NCBI RefSeq assembly: GCF_015477765.1
Contig: NZ_JADLQQ010000013.1
Span: forward strand, 124,001 to 188,000
Length of the DNA stretch: 64,000 bases
DNA from: Nocardia transvalensis
GTDB lineage: Bacteria > Actinomycetota > Actinomycetes > Mycobacteriales > Mycobacteriaceae
Direction of reading: 5' to 3'
This document shows positions 34,428 to 41,900 of the stretch, piece by piece. The first letter of the stretch is position 1. Every line of letters begins with the position of its first letter. Position numbers and translations under genes: made by a program. The notes below the pieces were generated by a model, which had not been told where the DNA came from, made no database searches, and was given only the letters and a program-made list of their open reading frames with translations.

Positions 34428-36143
34428 ATGCTCGAGTTGATGGATTGGTTCTGTGGCGCCGGTGGCTCCAGTCAAGGCGCACATGCTGTTCCCGGCGTTC
34501 ACGTCGCTCGCGCCGCGAATCATTGGGACCTGGCAATCGAGTCGCATTCCAGAAATTTTCCGGCTACCGATCATTATCTCGGTGACATCCGCACCGCGCC
34601 GGTGCATCGCTGGCCGGTCGCCGACCTACTGTGGGCGTCCCCGGAGTGCCCGCAATGGTCCTCCGCGCGCGGAACACGCCGCGACTTCCACAACAGCCTC
34701 CAAACCGACCTGCTCGAACTTCCTCGCGACGAGGAAGCCGAACGCTCCCGCGCCCTCATGGAAGAGGTCCCCCAGTACCTGCGCGGTGTCATCGACCGCG
34801 GCGGCAGGGTTCGCGCCGGAATAGTGGAAAACGTTGTCGAGGTCAGGGGGTGGGACCAGTGGAGTCGCTGGATCGGGGAAATCCGCGCCCTGGGCTACAA
34901 GACCCGGCTGATCGCGATGAACTCGATGCACGCCCAGCCCGCACGCACCCCGGTTGCCCCGCAGTCGCGCGATCGGCTCTATCTGGCCTACTGGGACACC
35001 GCGTTGCAGCGCGAACCGGATTGGGACAAGTGGTTGCGGCCGTTGGCGTATTGCGAGGTTTGTGACGAGTGGGTCCAGGCGCTGCAGGTGTTCAAACAGC
35101 CCGGCGTCGATATGGGCCGCTACCGGCAACAGTACACCTACCGATGCCCGCACGTGACCTGCCGGAACTCCGTGCTCGAGCCGCCCGCGTCCCCAGCGGC
35201 GGTCGCAATCGACTGGAGCTTGGAAGGTACCCGCATCGGTGATCGGGATCGGCCGCTGGCGGAGAAGACGATGGAGCGCATCCGCGTGGGACTCAAGCGC
35301 TACGCCACTCCCGCGCCGATGATGGTCCCCGCAGGCGGGACCTGGCGCGACGCGGCGATGCCGATCACCGCGCCGATGAGCGCCCGCACCACCCGAGAAA
35401 ACGACGGCATCGCCGTTCCGGCCCCGTTCCTCGCATTGCTGAGGTCCGATAGGGCACGCACCGTCGGATTGCACGAGCCGATGGCCACCGTTGTCGCGGA
35501 CGGATCCAATCACGGCCTCGTCGTGCCGCCCCTGGTGGTGCCGATGGAGGGCCGCGACGGCAAAGAAGCCGTACCGGCCACCCTGCCGATGCGCACCCAG
35601 ACCACCCGCGCCGAAACCGCCGTGTGCTTTCTCCCGTTCGTCACCGAACTCCGCGGCGGATCCTCCGATGCCCGCTCCGTGAACGAGGCCCTGGCCACCG
35701 TCACCGCCTCCGGAAATCACCACGGCCTGGTCACTCCCTCGACGACCACACTGCATGGGTTGTGGGAGTCGATGTTGTTGCCGTACTTCGGCAAGAGCGT
35801 CCCGCACCCGGTCGCCGAGCCCATGGGCACGCTGACCACCCGCGACACCTACGCGCTCGTGGACGTCCTCAGCGAGGACTACATCAACGATGTCCGGTTC
35901 AGAATGCTCGAGCCCCACGAAATTTCACGGGCGATGGCGTTCGGAACCGACTACGTCGTGGTCGGCAACAAGCGCCAGCGCGTACGCCAGCTCGGCAACG
36001 CCGTCACCCCGCCTGTCGCGGAAGTCATTATCTCCGCGCTGGTCGAGGCCATCACCGGCGAAGAAATCGACCGCTGGCCCGCCACCCCGACTCCCCACCA
36101 GCGCACCGCGGCACCGACCCGCTCCCTACCGCTGGCGGCGTAG
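34428..36143 (+). CDS. DNA (cytosine-5) methyltransferase, phage-type
   Basis: A 571-aa enzyme with ATG 34428 after GAAGGGG. Motif I is DWFCGAGGSSQGAH (residues 6-19). Motif IV reads ASPECPQWSSA with the catalytic Cys in a PEC rather than PPC context. Motif VI is IVENVVEV (near 133), motif VIII QSRDRLYLAYW (near 178), and the C-terminal QLGNAVTPPVAEVI (near 522) closes the fold. The variable region holds a Cys pair set (CEVCDEW and CPHVTCRNS) that could form a zinc ribbon, then repeated GLV/T(T/V) units of the kind seen in phage enzymes. No restriction endonuclease gene is adjacent. It probably protects the element from host restriction. Confidence 0.85.
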   Translation: MLELMDWFCGAGGSSQGAHAVPGVHVARAANHWDLAIESHSRNFPATDHYLGDIRTAPVHRWPVADLLWASPECPQWSSARGTRRDFHNSLQTDLLELPRDEEAERSRALMEEVPQYLRGVIDRGGRVRAGIVENVVEVRGWDQWSRWIGEIRALGYKTRLIAMNSMHAQPARTPVAPQSRDRLYLAYWDTALQREPDWDKWLRPLAYCEVCDEWVQALQVFKQPGVDMGRYRQQYTYRCPHVTCRNSVLEPPASPAAVAIDWSLEGTRIGDRDRPLAEKTMERIRVGLKRYATPAPMMVPAGGTWRDAAMPITAPMSARTTRENDGIAVPAPFLALLRSDRARTVGLHEPMATVVADGSNHGLVVPPLVVPMEGRDGKEAVPATLPMRTQTTRAETAVCFLPFVTELRGGSSDARSVNEALATVTASGNHHGLVTPSTTTLHGLWESMLLPYFGKSVPHPVAEPMGTLTTRDTYALVDVLSEDYINDVRFRMLEPHEISRAMAFGTDYVVVGNKRQRVRQLGNAVTPPVAEVIISALVEAITGEEIDRWPATPTPHQRTAAPTRSLPLAA

Positions 36144-36324
36144 ACCGGCCTGCACGACGACCTGCTCATCGCACGGCACGGGGGTCTTGCACCAGTAGCG
36201 CCCGTCGTTCCGAACCAAACTCGACATTCACCGGTGCCTACTGGCGAGATTCCCGGCATCCCACCTGGCTGGAAAGCCTTGCGGCATTGTCGGGTCGGTA
36301 CATGGAAGGTGCGGTTGGTAGGCG

Positions 36325-36470
36325 GGATCGGTGCCGGGAGCTGTCGATCTACCCCAAGGGGATCAGGCCGTGGCAAGGGCGTCAAGCCTGTGGAAAAGCG
36401 CCCCAGGCTTGACGCCCTTGCCGCAGCCCGATGGCGGAGCCATAGATCGACAGCCCCCGGGCACCGATCC
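36325..36470. repeat. Nested hairpin element, copy 4 (upstream of ssb)
   Basis: The outer arms 36325-36350 and 36444-36470 pair over about 26 bp with one bulge and one mismatch (ends GGATCGGTGCC and GGGCACCGATCC). The inner arms GGCAAGGGCGTCAAGCCTG (36372-36390) and 36404-36422 pair perfectly over 19 bp around TGGAAAAGCGCC. It lies 80 bp before the ssb start. The stretch 36144-36324 before it holds no supported gene. Confidence 0.9.
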
Positions 36471-36550
36471 AGCTCTTCTCACTTTCGAGCTGGTGCGGCC
36501 GGGGGTGGGTCGATCGTCCTATCAACTCACTTCACCCGAGGAGACTCACC

Positions 36551-37045
36551 ATGTTCGGAGCAATTACTCCCACCATCATCGGCAACCTGACCGCCGACCC
36601 GGAACTGTTCTTCAGCAGCAAGGGCGAAGCTGGCGTTCACTTCACCGTCGCGTGCAACGACCGCTACTACGACAAGAACGCCGAACGGTACAAGGACCTG
36701 CCCGCGGTGTTCATGCGCTGCACCGCGTGGGGTGCGCTGGCCGAGCACATCGTCGACAGCCTCAGCCGCGGCATGACCGTCATCGGCTACGGGCGGTTGA
36801 AGCAGTCCAGCTACACCGTCAAGGACACGGGCGAGAAGCGCACCGTCATGGAGATGACCGTCGATGTCCTCGGACCGTCGTTGCAGTACGCGACCGCGCA
36901 GGTCACCAAGGCGTCGCGCGCCACCACCGTGATCAGCGAGCCGATCGAGGACCCGTGGGGCGCTGCCGCCGACCAGACCCCCGTCTCGGTCGGCGCGGGC
37001 GAGCAGTCGGCCCCCGAGAGCGACGACGACAAGCCACCGTTCTGA
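36551..37045 (+). CDS. ssb: Single-stranded DNA-binding protein
   Basis: A 164-aa OB-fold protein. The opening IIGNLTADPELFFSSKGEAG, VHFTVACNDRYYD, VFMRCTAWGALAEHIVDSLS and MTVIGYGRLKQSSYTVKDTG follow the SSB strand order. The C-terminal tail is acidic and ends DDDKPPF, the tip that recruits replication partners. The core sequence departs from chromosomal SSB, as expected for an element-borne copy that coats transferred single-stranded DNA. RBS GAGGAGACTCACC precedes ATG 36551. Nested hairpin copy 4 lies upstream and a terminator follows the gene. Confidence 0.88.
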   Translation: MFGAITPTIIGNLTADPELFFSSKGEAGVHFTVACNDRYYDKNAERYKDLPAVFMRCTAWGALAEHIVDSLSRGMTVIGYGRLKQSSYTVKDTGEKRTVMEMTVDVLGPSLQYATAQVTKASRATTVISEPIEDPWGAAADQTPVSVGAGEQSAPESDDDKPPF

Positions 37046-37060
37046 CCCTCATCTCCCATC

Positions 37061-37104
37061 GCCTGTCCCGGTCCCGCATCGCGGGGCCGGGACAGGCGTC
37101 CTTG
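37061..37104 (+). terminator. Hairpin terminator after ssb
   Basis: GCCTGTCCCGGTCCCGC (37061-37077) pairs with 37081-37097 over 17 bp with one wobble, then GTCCTTGTTT. It starts 16 bases after the ssb stop. Confidence 0.8.
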
Positions 37105-37135
37105 TTTCCATTCCCTCGCCCTGAAAGGCAAGACG

Positions 37136-37444
37136 ATGACTGTTGTGACTGCGACGGCGCATATCGACGGGTGGGTCGGTGACCTCACCTACGACCCGGA
37201 CCAGTGGGAACGCATGGAGGGCTCCTGGGCCAGCCGCTATCCGACGATCGACCGGCGCGCGCATGAGCTGATGGAAAAGATCGCCCGCAGTGTCTCCACT
37301 CACGATCACGCTGCGGCCCAGGGCCGTCTCGACCGCTACGTCGCGGGGTTGGCCGATCGTGGTGTCCGTGTCTCTGCCGCCGATTTCCGGCGAGCACAAT
37401 TCGAGCACTATCACCGTCGACCGGTGACCCCGCTGCCCGACTGA
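37136..37444 (+). CDS. Uncharacterised small protein (102 aa)
   Basis: ATG 37136 follows TGAAAGGCAAGACG. The sequence has TAHIDGWVGDLTYDPDQWER at the N-terminus, then helices (DRRAHELMEKIARSVSTHDH; LDRYVAGLADRGVRVSAADF). No domain was recognised and there is no signal or membrane segment. It lies between the ssb terminator and a coiled-coil gene, 28 bp before the latter. Confidence 0.55.
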   Translation: MTVVTATAHIDGWVGDLTYDPDQWERMEGSWASRYPTIDRRAHELMEKIARSVSTHDHAAAQGRLDRYVAGLADRGVRVSAADFRRAQFEHYHRRPVTPLPD

Positions 37445-37472
37445 GTCGGATGCACCGACGGATGCGTGCGTC

Positions 37473-37787
37473 ATGTCCGAGCCACTCCTACGAGTTGAGC
37501 TGGAGGCCGAGAATTCTCGGCTACGCGCTCTGGTCGCCGAACTCTCGGACCGCTGTCGCGCTCTCGAGGCGGTCGTCCACGATCTGACTGTGATCGTGGA
37601 CGACTGTCTCGATCGCGAGTCCGAACAGCTCAACGACGTGCGCCGCGAGCGGCTTGCCACCACCGGCATGTCGCGCGTCGCGCCCCACCCCGGCAGCTCC
37701 TACCACTGGAGCCTGCCGAATACGCAACCCTCGCCCCACAACGCTGGCGGCGACATCGCCTCCTCCGGCGAGCAGCACGGCGTCTGA
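37473..37787 (+). CDS. Small coiled-coil protein (104 aa)
   Basis: ATG 37473. Residues 5-55 form a heptad-rich coiled coil (LLRVELEAENSRLRALVAEL; CRALEAVVHDLTVIVDDCLD). The remaining residues are polar and Pro/Ser rich and probably disordered. A short element protein of this type may be a DNA-associated or adaptor factor. No family recognised. It precedes the two-helix membrane gene. Confidence 0.55.
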   Translation: MSEPLLRVELEAENSRLRALVAELSDRCRALEAVVHDLTVIVDDCLDRESEQLNDVRRERLATTGMSRVAPHPGSSYHWSLPNTQPSPHNAGGDIASSGEQHGV

Positions 37788-37970
37788 CCGCGCGGCCACC
37801 GCCGCGCCTCGCGCGGACTACGAGGGCCGTGTCGGCACTTTGACTCTCCCCGCCTGCCCAGTAGGTGCGCGGTGCCCCCCGACACGGCCCCCGGAGTCCA
37901 CGCCGAGCCACAAGCGACGCTCGCGATCCCTCATCCCGTCGGCCCCGGCCGCGCAAGAGAAAGGCTCACC

Positions 37971-38270
37971 ATGGCATTGATCTGGTTGGCTGCCATCGCC
38001 GTTGCAGGCTTCCTGATCTTCTGGTCCCTATTTCCCATCCTCGCCCGGGTCGCCGGAATCCTGCTGATGTTCGACTCCGTCCTCACGTTGGTCCTGTTTC
38101 CCGACCGTGCCCCCGCCGCGCATGTCGGCTGGCTGCTGGCCGGGATCGTGCTGTGGCTGGCCGGGCACTCCGTCTTCGCCGTCAGACACGGCGCGTGGCG
38201 TTCCCGCCTCGCCGCGCGGATCGTCCGCGCTTCCGTCCTGCGCCGGTTGCTTCCCTCGGAGCTCCGATAG
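37971..38270 (+). CDS. Two-helix membrane protein, paralogue A (99 aa)
   Basis: ATG 37971 after AGAGAAAGGCTCACC. Two hydrophobic segments: ALIWLAAIAVAGFLIFWSLF running on into VAGILLMFDSVLTLVLF, and HVGWLLAGIVLWLAGHSVFA. A basic, Arg-rich tail follows (AARIVRASVLRRLLPSELR). The order LARVAGILLMFDSVLTLVLFPDRAP, HVGWLLAGIVLWLAGH closely matches the protein encoded at 43755-44054, so the two are paralogues that bracket the relaxase region. The function is unknown; a membrane accessory of the conjugation machine is plausible. A minus-strand open frame overlaps it. Confidence 0.7.
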   Translation: MALIWLAAIAVAGFLIFWSLFPILARVAGILLMFDSVLTLVLFPDRAPAAHVGWLLAGIVLWLAGHSVFAVRHGAWRSRLAARIVRASVLRRLLPSELR

Positions 38271-38744
38271 TCCCACCGCCTCGTCTCTCGCCGGGACCCG
38301 CGGTTTCCGGTCGTCATCGCGCGCCGGGCTTTGACGCCCTCGCCTCGACTTGCCGGTCGACGCTGCGTTTCGACTGCTGCCGAGCAGCTTGCGCAGTTCA
38401 CCGACAGGCATCTCGGCCCACGTGCCGAGGTCGGCGTCGCTGACCCCTCGTTGTTTCATCCGGCGCAACGCGTCGCTCTGTTCCGGCAGCGCCGCGGCCA
38501 CCACCTTCTCGTAGGTGTCTTTCGCTTTCGCCACGGCTGTCTCGCATCGAGCCATCGCGGCGGCGATGGCGGCATCGCGGCGCTGGGCTGCCCGCCTCTG
38601 GGCGTCGCGCTGGCGGCGGAACAGGTACAGGTCGTCGCCGTTGGCCTTGGCGATCTCCAGCTGATGCCGCACCGCCTGAGCGGCGATGCGGCGCGCGATC
38701 GCCCGTCCTGACGTCGACCGCTTGCGTGGCTGCTGCCCGTCCAT
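38028..38744 (-). CDS. Basic helical protein divergent from relaxase
   Basis: A 238-aa open frame with ATG at 38744 and GGAGGACGAC upstream. The first 130 residues look genuine: a Lys/Arg-rich start (RKRSTSGRAIARRIAAQA), an Ala/Arg coiled helix (RDAQRRAAQRRDAAIAAAMA) and a compact VAAALPEQSDALRRMKQRGV... ELRKLLGSS segment. The last 80 residues are antisense to the two-helix membrane gene and low in complexity, so the frame may simply lack stops there. Its position beside the candidate oriT, divergent from the relaxase, suggests a relaxosome accessory protein (inference). Confidence 0.55.
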   Translation of the reverse strand: MDGQQPRKRSTSGRAIARRIAAQAVRHQLEIAKANGDDLYLFRRQRDAQRRAAQRRDAAIAAAMARCETAVAKAKDTYEKVVAAALPEQSDALRRMKQRGVSDADLGTWAEMPVGELRKLLGSSRNAASTGKSRRGRQSPARDDDRKPRVPARDEAVGLSELRGKQPAQDGSADDPRGEAGTPRAVSDGEDGVPGQPQHDPGQQPADMRGGGTVGKQDQREDGVEHQQDSGDPGEDGK

Positions 38745-38820
38745 GTCGTCCTCCGCTTCCCGGTGTTCTCGGCCCGCCGGTCGTCCCGGTTTCGGGTCCG
38801 GCCTGACGTGGCCCTTCTCT

Positions 38821-38960
38821 CATTCTGTTTCTTCAGAATTTCAATGTAGCTCTGCCAACACCGCCTTCTGCACACCATTCTTGCTCGCGCCATTACATCC
38901 CATTACATCCCATATGGGCTTTCTTTTTACACGCGTCACACCCCTTGCATCGCGATGCGA
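38821..38960. other. Candidate origin of transfer / divergent promoter region
   Basis: The intergenic region between the basic protein gene and the relaxase (38745-38980) is AT-richer than its surroundings. It contains a small hairpin ATTCTG-TTTCTT-CAGAAT (38822-38839), a tandem CATTACATCC (38891-38910), the palindrome CCCATATGGG (38909-38918) and the 12-bp palindrome GCATCGCGATGC (38947-38958). MobF relaxase genes often lie next to their oriT, and this is the only non-coding segment of that kind here. The nic site cannot be placed by eye. Confidence 0.4.
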
Positions 38961-38980
38961 CTTGGGGGACTTTCGAATAG

Positions 38981-41900
38981 GTGATGACACTTCACCGGCT
39001 GCATTCCGGCGACGGCTACGAGTACTTGACCCAGCAGGTCGCCACGGGCGACCGCATGCGGGATCGCACCCGTGACCTCACCGATTACTACACCGCGCAC
39101 GGCTGCCCACCGGGCCAGTGGTTCGGGCGCGGAGCAGCCGCGCTCGGTTTATCGGGCGAGGTGACCGAACAGCAGATGCAATTGTTGTTCGGTGAGGGAA
39201 TGCACCCGGACGCGAACCGAATCATCACCGAGGAATTGGCCGACGGAAAGTCGATTGCCGAGGCGATCGCCGCCGCGAGTTTGGGTACGAATTTCTATCA
39301 ATTCTCATCTTCAACACCAATATCGGAATTGCTCGATCGTATGGTGGTCGCGTTCACCGAGAAGAACAAGCGGCGACCGACCTACGACGAGCGGATGATG
39401 CTGCGCACCGAGGCCACCCGCACGCACCTGACCGCCGAACTCGGCGCGGAGCCATCGACCGAGGCCATCGAAGACACACTCGCCCAAGAGAGGGAGAACT
39501 CACGCAAGGCCGTCGCCGGCTTCGACTGCGTCTTCACCCCGCAGAAATCGATCGCGATCCTTTGGGGATTGGCCGACGACGACGTGCGCCGCGTCATCTG
39601 GGAATGCCACGAGGAAGCGATGCGCGAAACCCTGGAGTGGGCCGAACAGCGGTACGCGGTCACCCGCCGCGGCCACAACGGCGCTCGGCAGATCGACGCG
39701 AACGGGTTCACCGTCGCGTTGTTCCGTCACTACGACTCGCGCACGGGCGACCCGTTACCGCACACGCACGCCACGATATCGACCAAAGTCCAAGGCAGCG
39801 ACGGCAAATGGTCCTCGCTCGACGCGCGGCCTCTCTACGGCGGCGCCGTGGCGTTGTCGTGTCGCTACAACGCGATGATCGTCGGCAAGCTGCGACGCCG
39901 TCTCGGGTTGCGCTTCGAAGAGCGTTCCCGTGGTCGCGGCAAGCAACCGGTGCTCGAGATCGTCGGCATCTCCGATGTCATGATCGAGTTCTTCTCCCGG
40001 CGCCGCACAGCGATCCTCGCCCGCACCGAACAACTCCTCGCCGCGTACCGGCGAGCGCACGGCCGCAATCCCGACAAGCGCGCCCAGGCCAAGTTGGCGC
40101 AACAGGCGACGCTGGAAACCCGGGACGCCAAAGCCGAACCGCACAGCCTGCGCGACATGCTGGCCGGCTGGGATCGCCGGGTCCGCGGCTTCCTTGGCGA
40201 CGGCCGCGATGCACGACGTTTCGTCACCGATCTCCTCGAACAGCACCGGCTCGACGATCATCCAGCCACGTTCGACGCCCGCCGACTCGCCATCGCCGCG
40301 GGCGTGGCCGTCGGCGGCGCATCCGAAGTTCTGCGATCCAACGACGCGCACGTGAGCGCCGCAATCCAGCACGCAGTCGACGAATGTGTCGGCACTCAGA
40401 TCAGTGACCGCGACTCGGCCATCGAGCAGGTTCGGGTATTGCTGCGGTCACGCGACGATGACGAGTTGCTTGCCGACATCGACGAGGCATTCACCGCCTC
40501 CCAGCGCACAACATATGACCCGAAACGAATCGCTCAGGAAGTCGCGGCCACGGTCGCGCGGCGCCGGGCGACCTGGACCGAGGCCAATATCTATTCCGCC
40601 GCCGACGAACGAGTCGGTCTGTGCGATTTCCACAGCGACACTGCGCAGCGCGCCGCCGTCGAGGAAATCGTGCAGGCCGTCCGCGACGAGCACAGCATCC
40701 AATTGACCATCGACCCGGACCCGGTGCCCGCAGCCATCGCGCGGCGCAACGGGGAAAGCGAATTCACCGTCACCGGCGCGATCCGCTACACCAGCGAAGA
40801 AGTCCTCGCCGCCGAACACCGCTTGCTGGACGCGGCCAACACCGCCACCGACCACTACCTCCCCCACACTGCAGTCGACGCGGCAATCGCCGACGTCGAG
40901 CGGTCCCAACCTCGGCAGCGTCGCCGTCTCAACGCCGCGCAGCGGGCGATCGCGCATCACCTCTGCACGTCAGCGATGGCGTTGACCGCCGCCATCGGCC
41001 CCGCCGGCAGCGGCAAGACCACCACGATGAAGGTCGTCGCCCGCGCCTGGCGGGCCAGCGGAAGATCGGTACTGGCGCTCGGTCCGTCGAAGAACGCGGC
41101 ACGCGAACTCGGCGACAGCATCGGCGTGCGCGGCTCCACCGTCGCCCGGATTCTCACCCTCGCCAAGTACAGGCTGCCCACCGGAATCACCCCGGGCGCA
41201 ATGCTGCTCGTGGACGAAGCCGCGATGGCGGCCACCCACGACCTGGACCAGCTGCAACGGCTCGCCCACCAGCGCGGCGCGGTCGTGCGATGGGTCGGCG
41301 ACCCACACCAGCTGTCTGCCGTCGAGTCCGGTGGCGCGCTGCGTCTGGTCGCCGCCGACACCCGCGCGCCGACGCTGATGTCGATCGTCCGATTCAAGAC
41401 TGCCGCCGAGGCTGCAGCCACACTGCACGTCCGTGCCGGTGATGCGGAGGCGGCGTGGGAGTTCTACAGCGGCTCCAGCCGCATCACCGCCGGGATGGTC
41501 GACGAGCTGCGTGAGCACATCCTGGCCAATCACCTCGCCGACATCGCCGCCGGAAAGTCCTCGTTGATGCTCGCCGCGACGCTCGATGACGTCGCCGCCC
41601 TGAACCTCGCCGCTCAAGCCGCCCACACCGTGTCCGGACGCGTCGACACAACGCGCGGCTCGGTGAGGTTGTCCGATAACGCTGACGGTCATGTCGGCGA
41701 CGTCGTGCTGACTCGTCTAAACGACAACCGGTTGCGGATCACCGGCGGCAAACGCCGCGGCAGCGGCATCGACAACGGCGACCTGTGGCGCATCCGGAAA
41801 GTGCACGGCGACGGGTCGATCACCGTTCTCGGTGCCGATCACCGCGGCAGTGTGCGTCTCCCGGCGAACTACGTAGCCGCCAATGTCGAGCTCGGCTACG

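Noticed and set aside
38272..38345. Fifth hairpin copy suggested by GGGCTTTGACGCCCT
   Set aside because: Only half of the inner motif is present and no complementary arms surround it.
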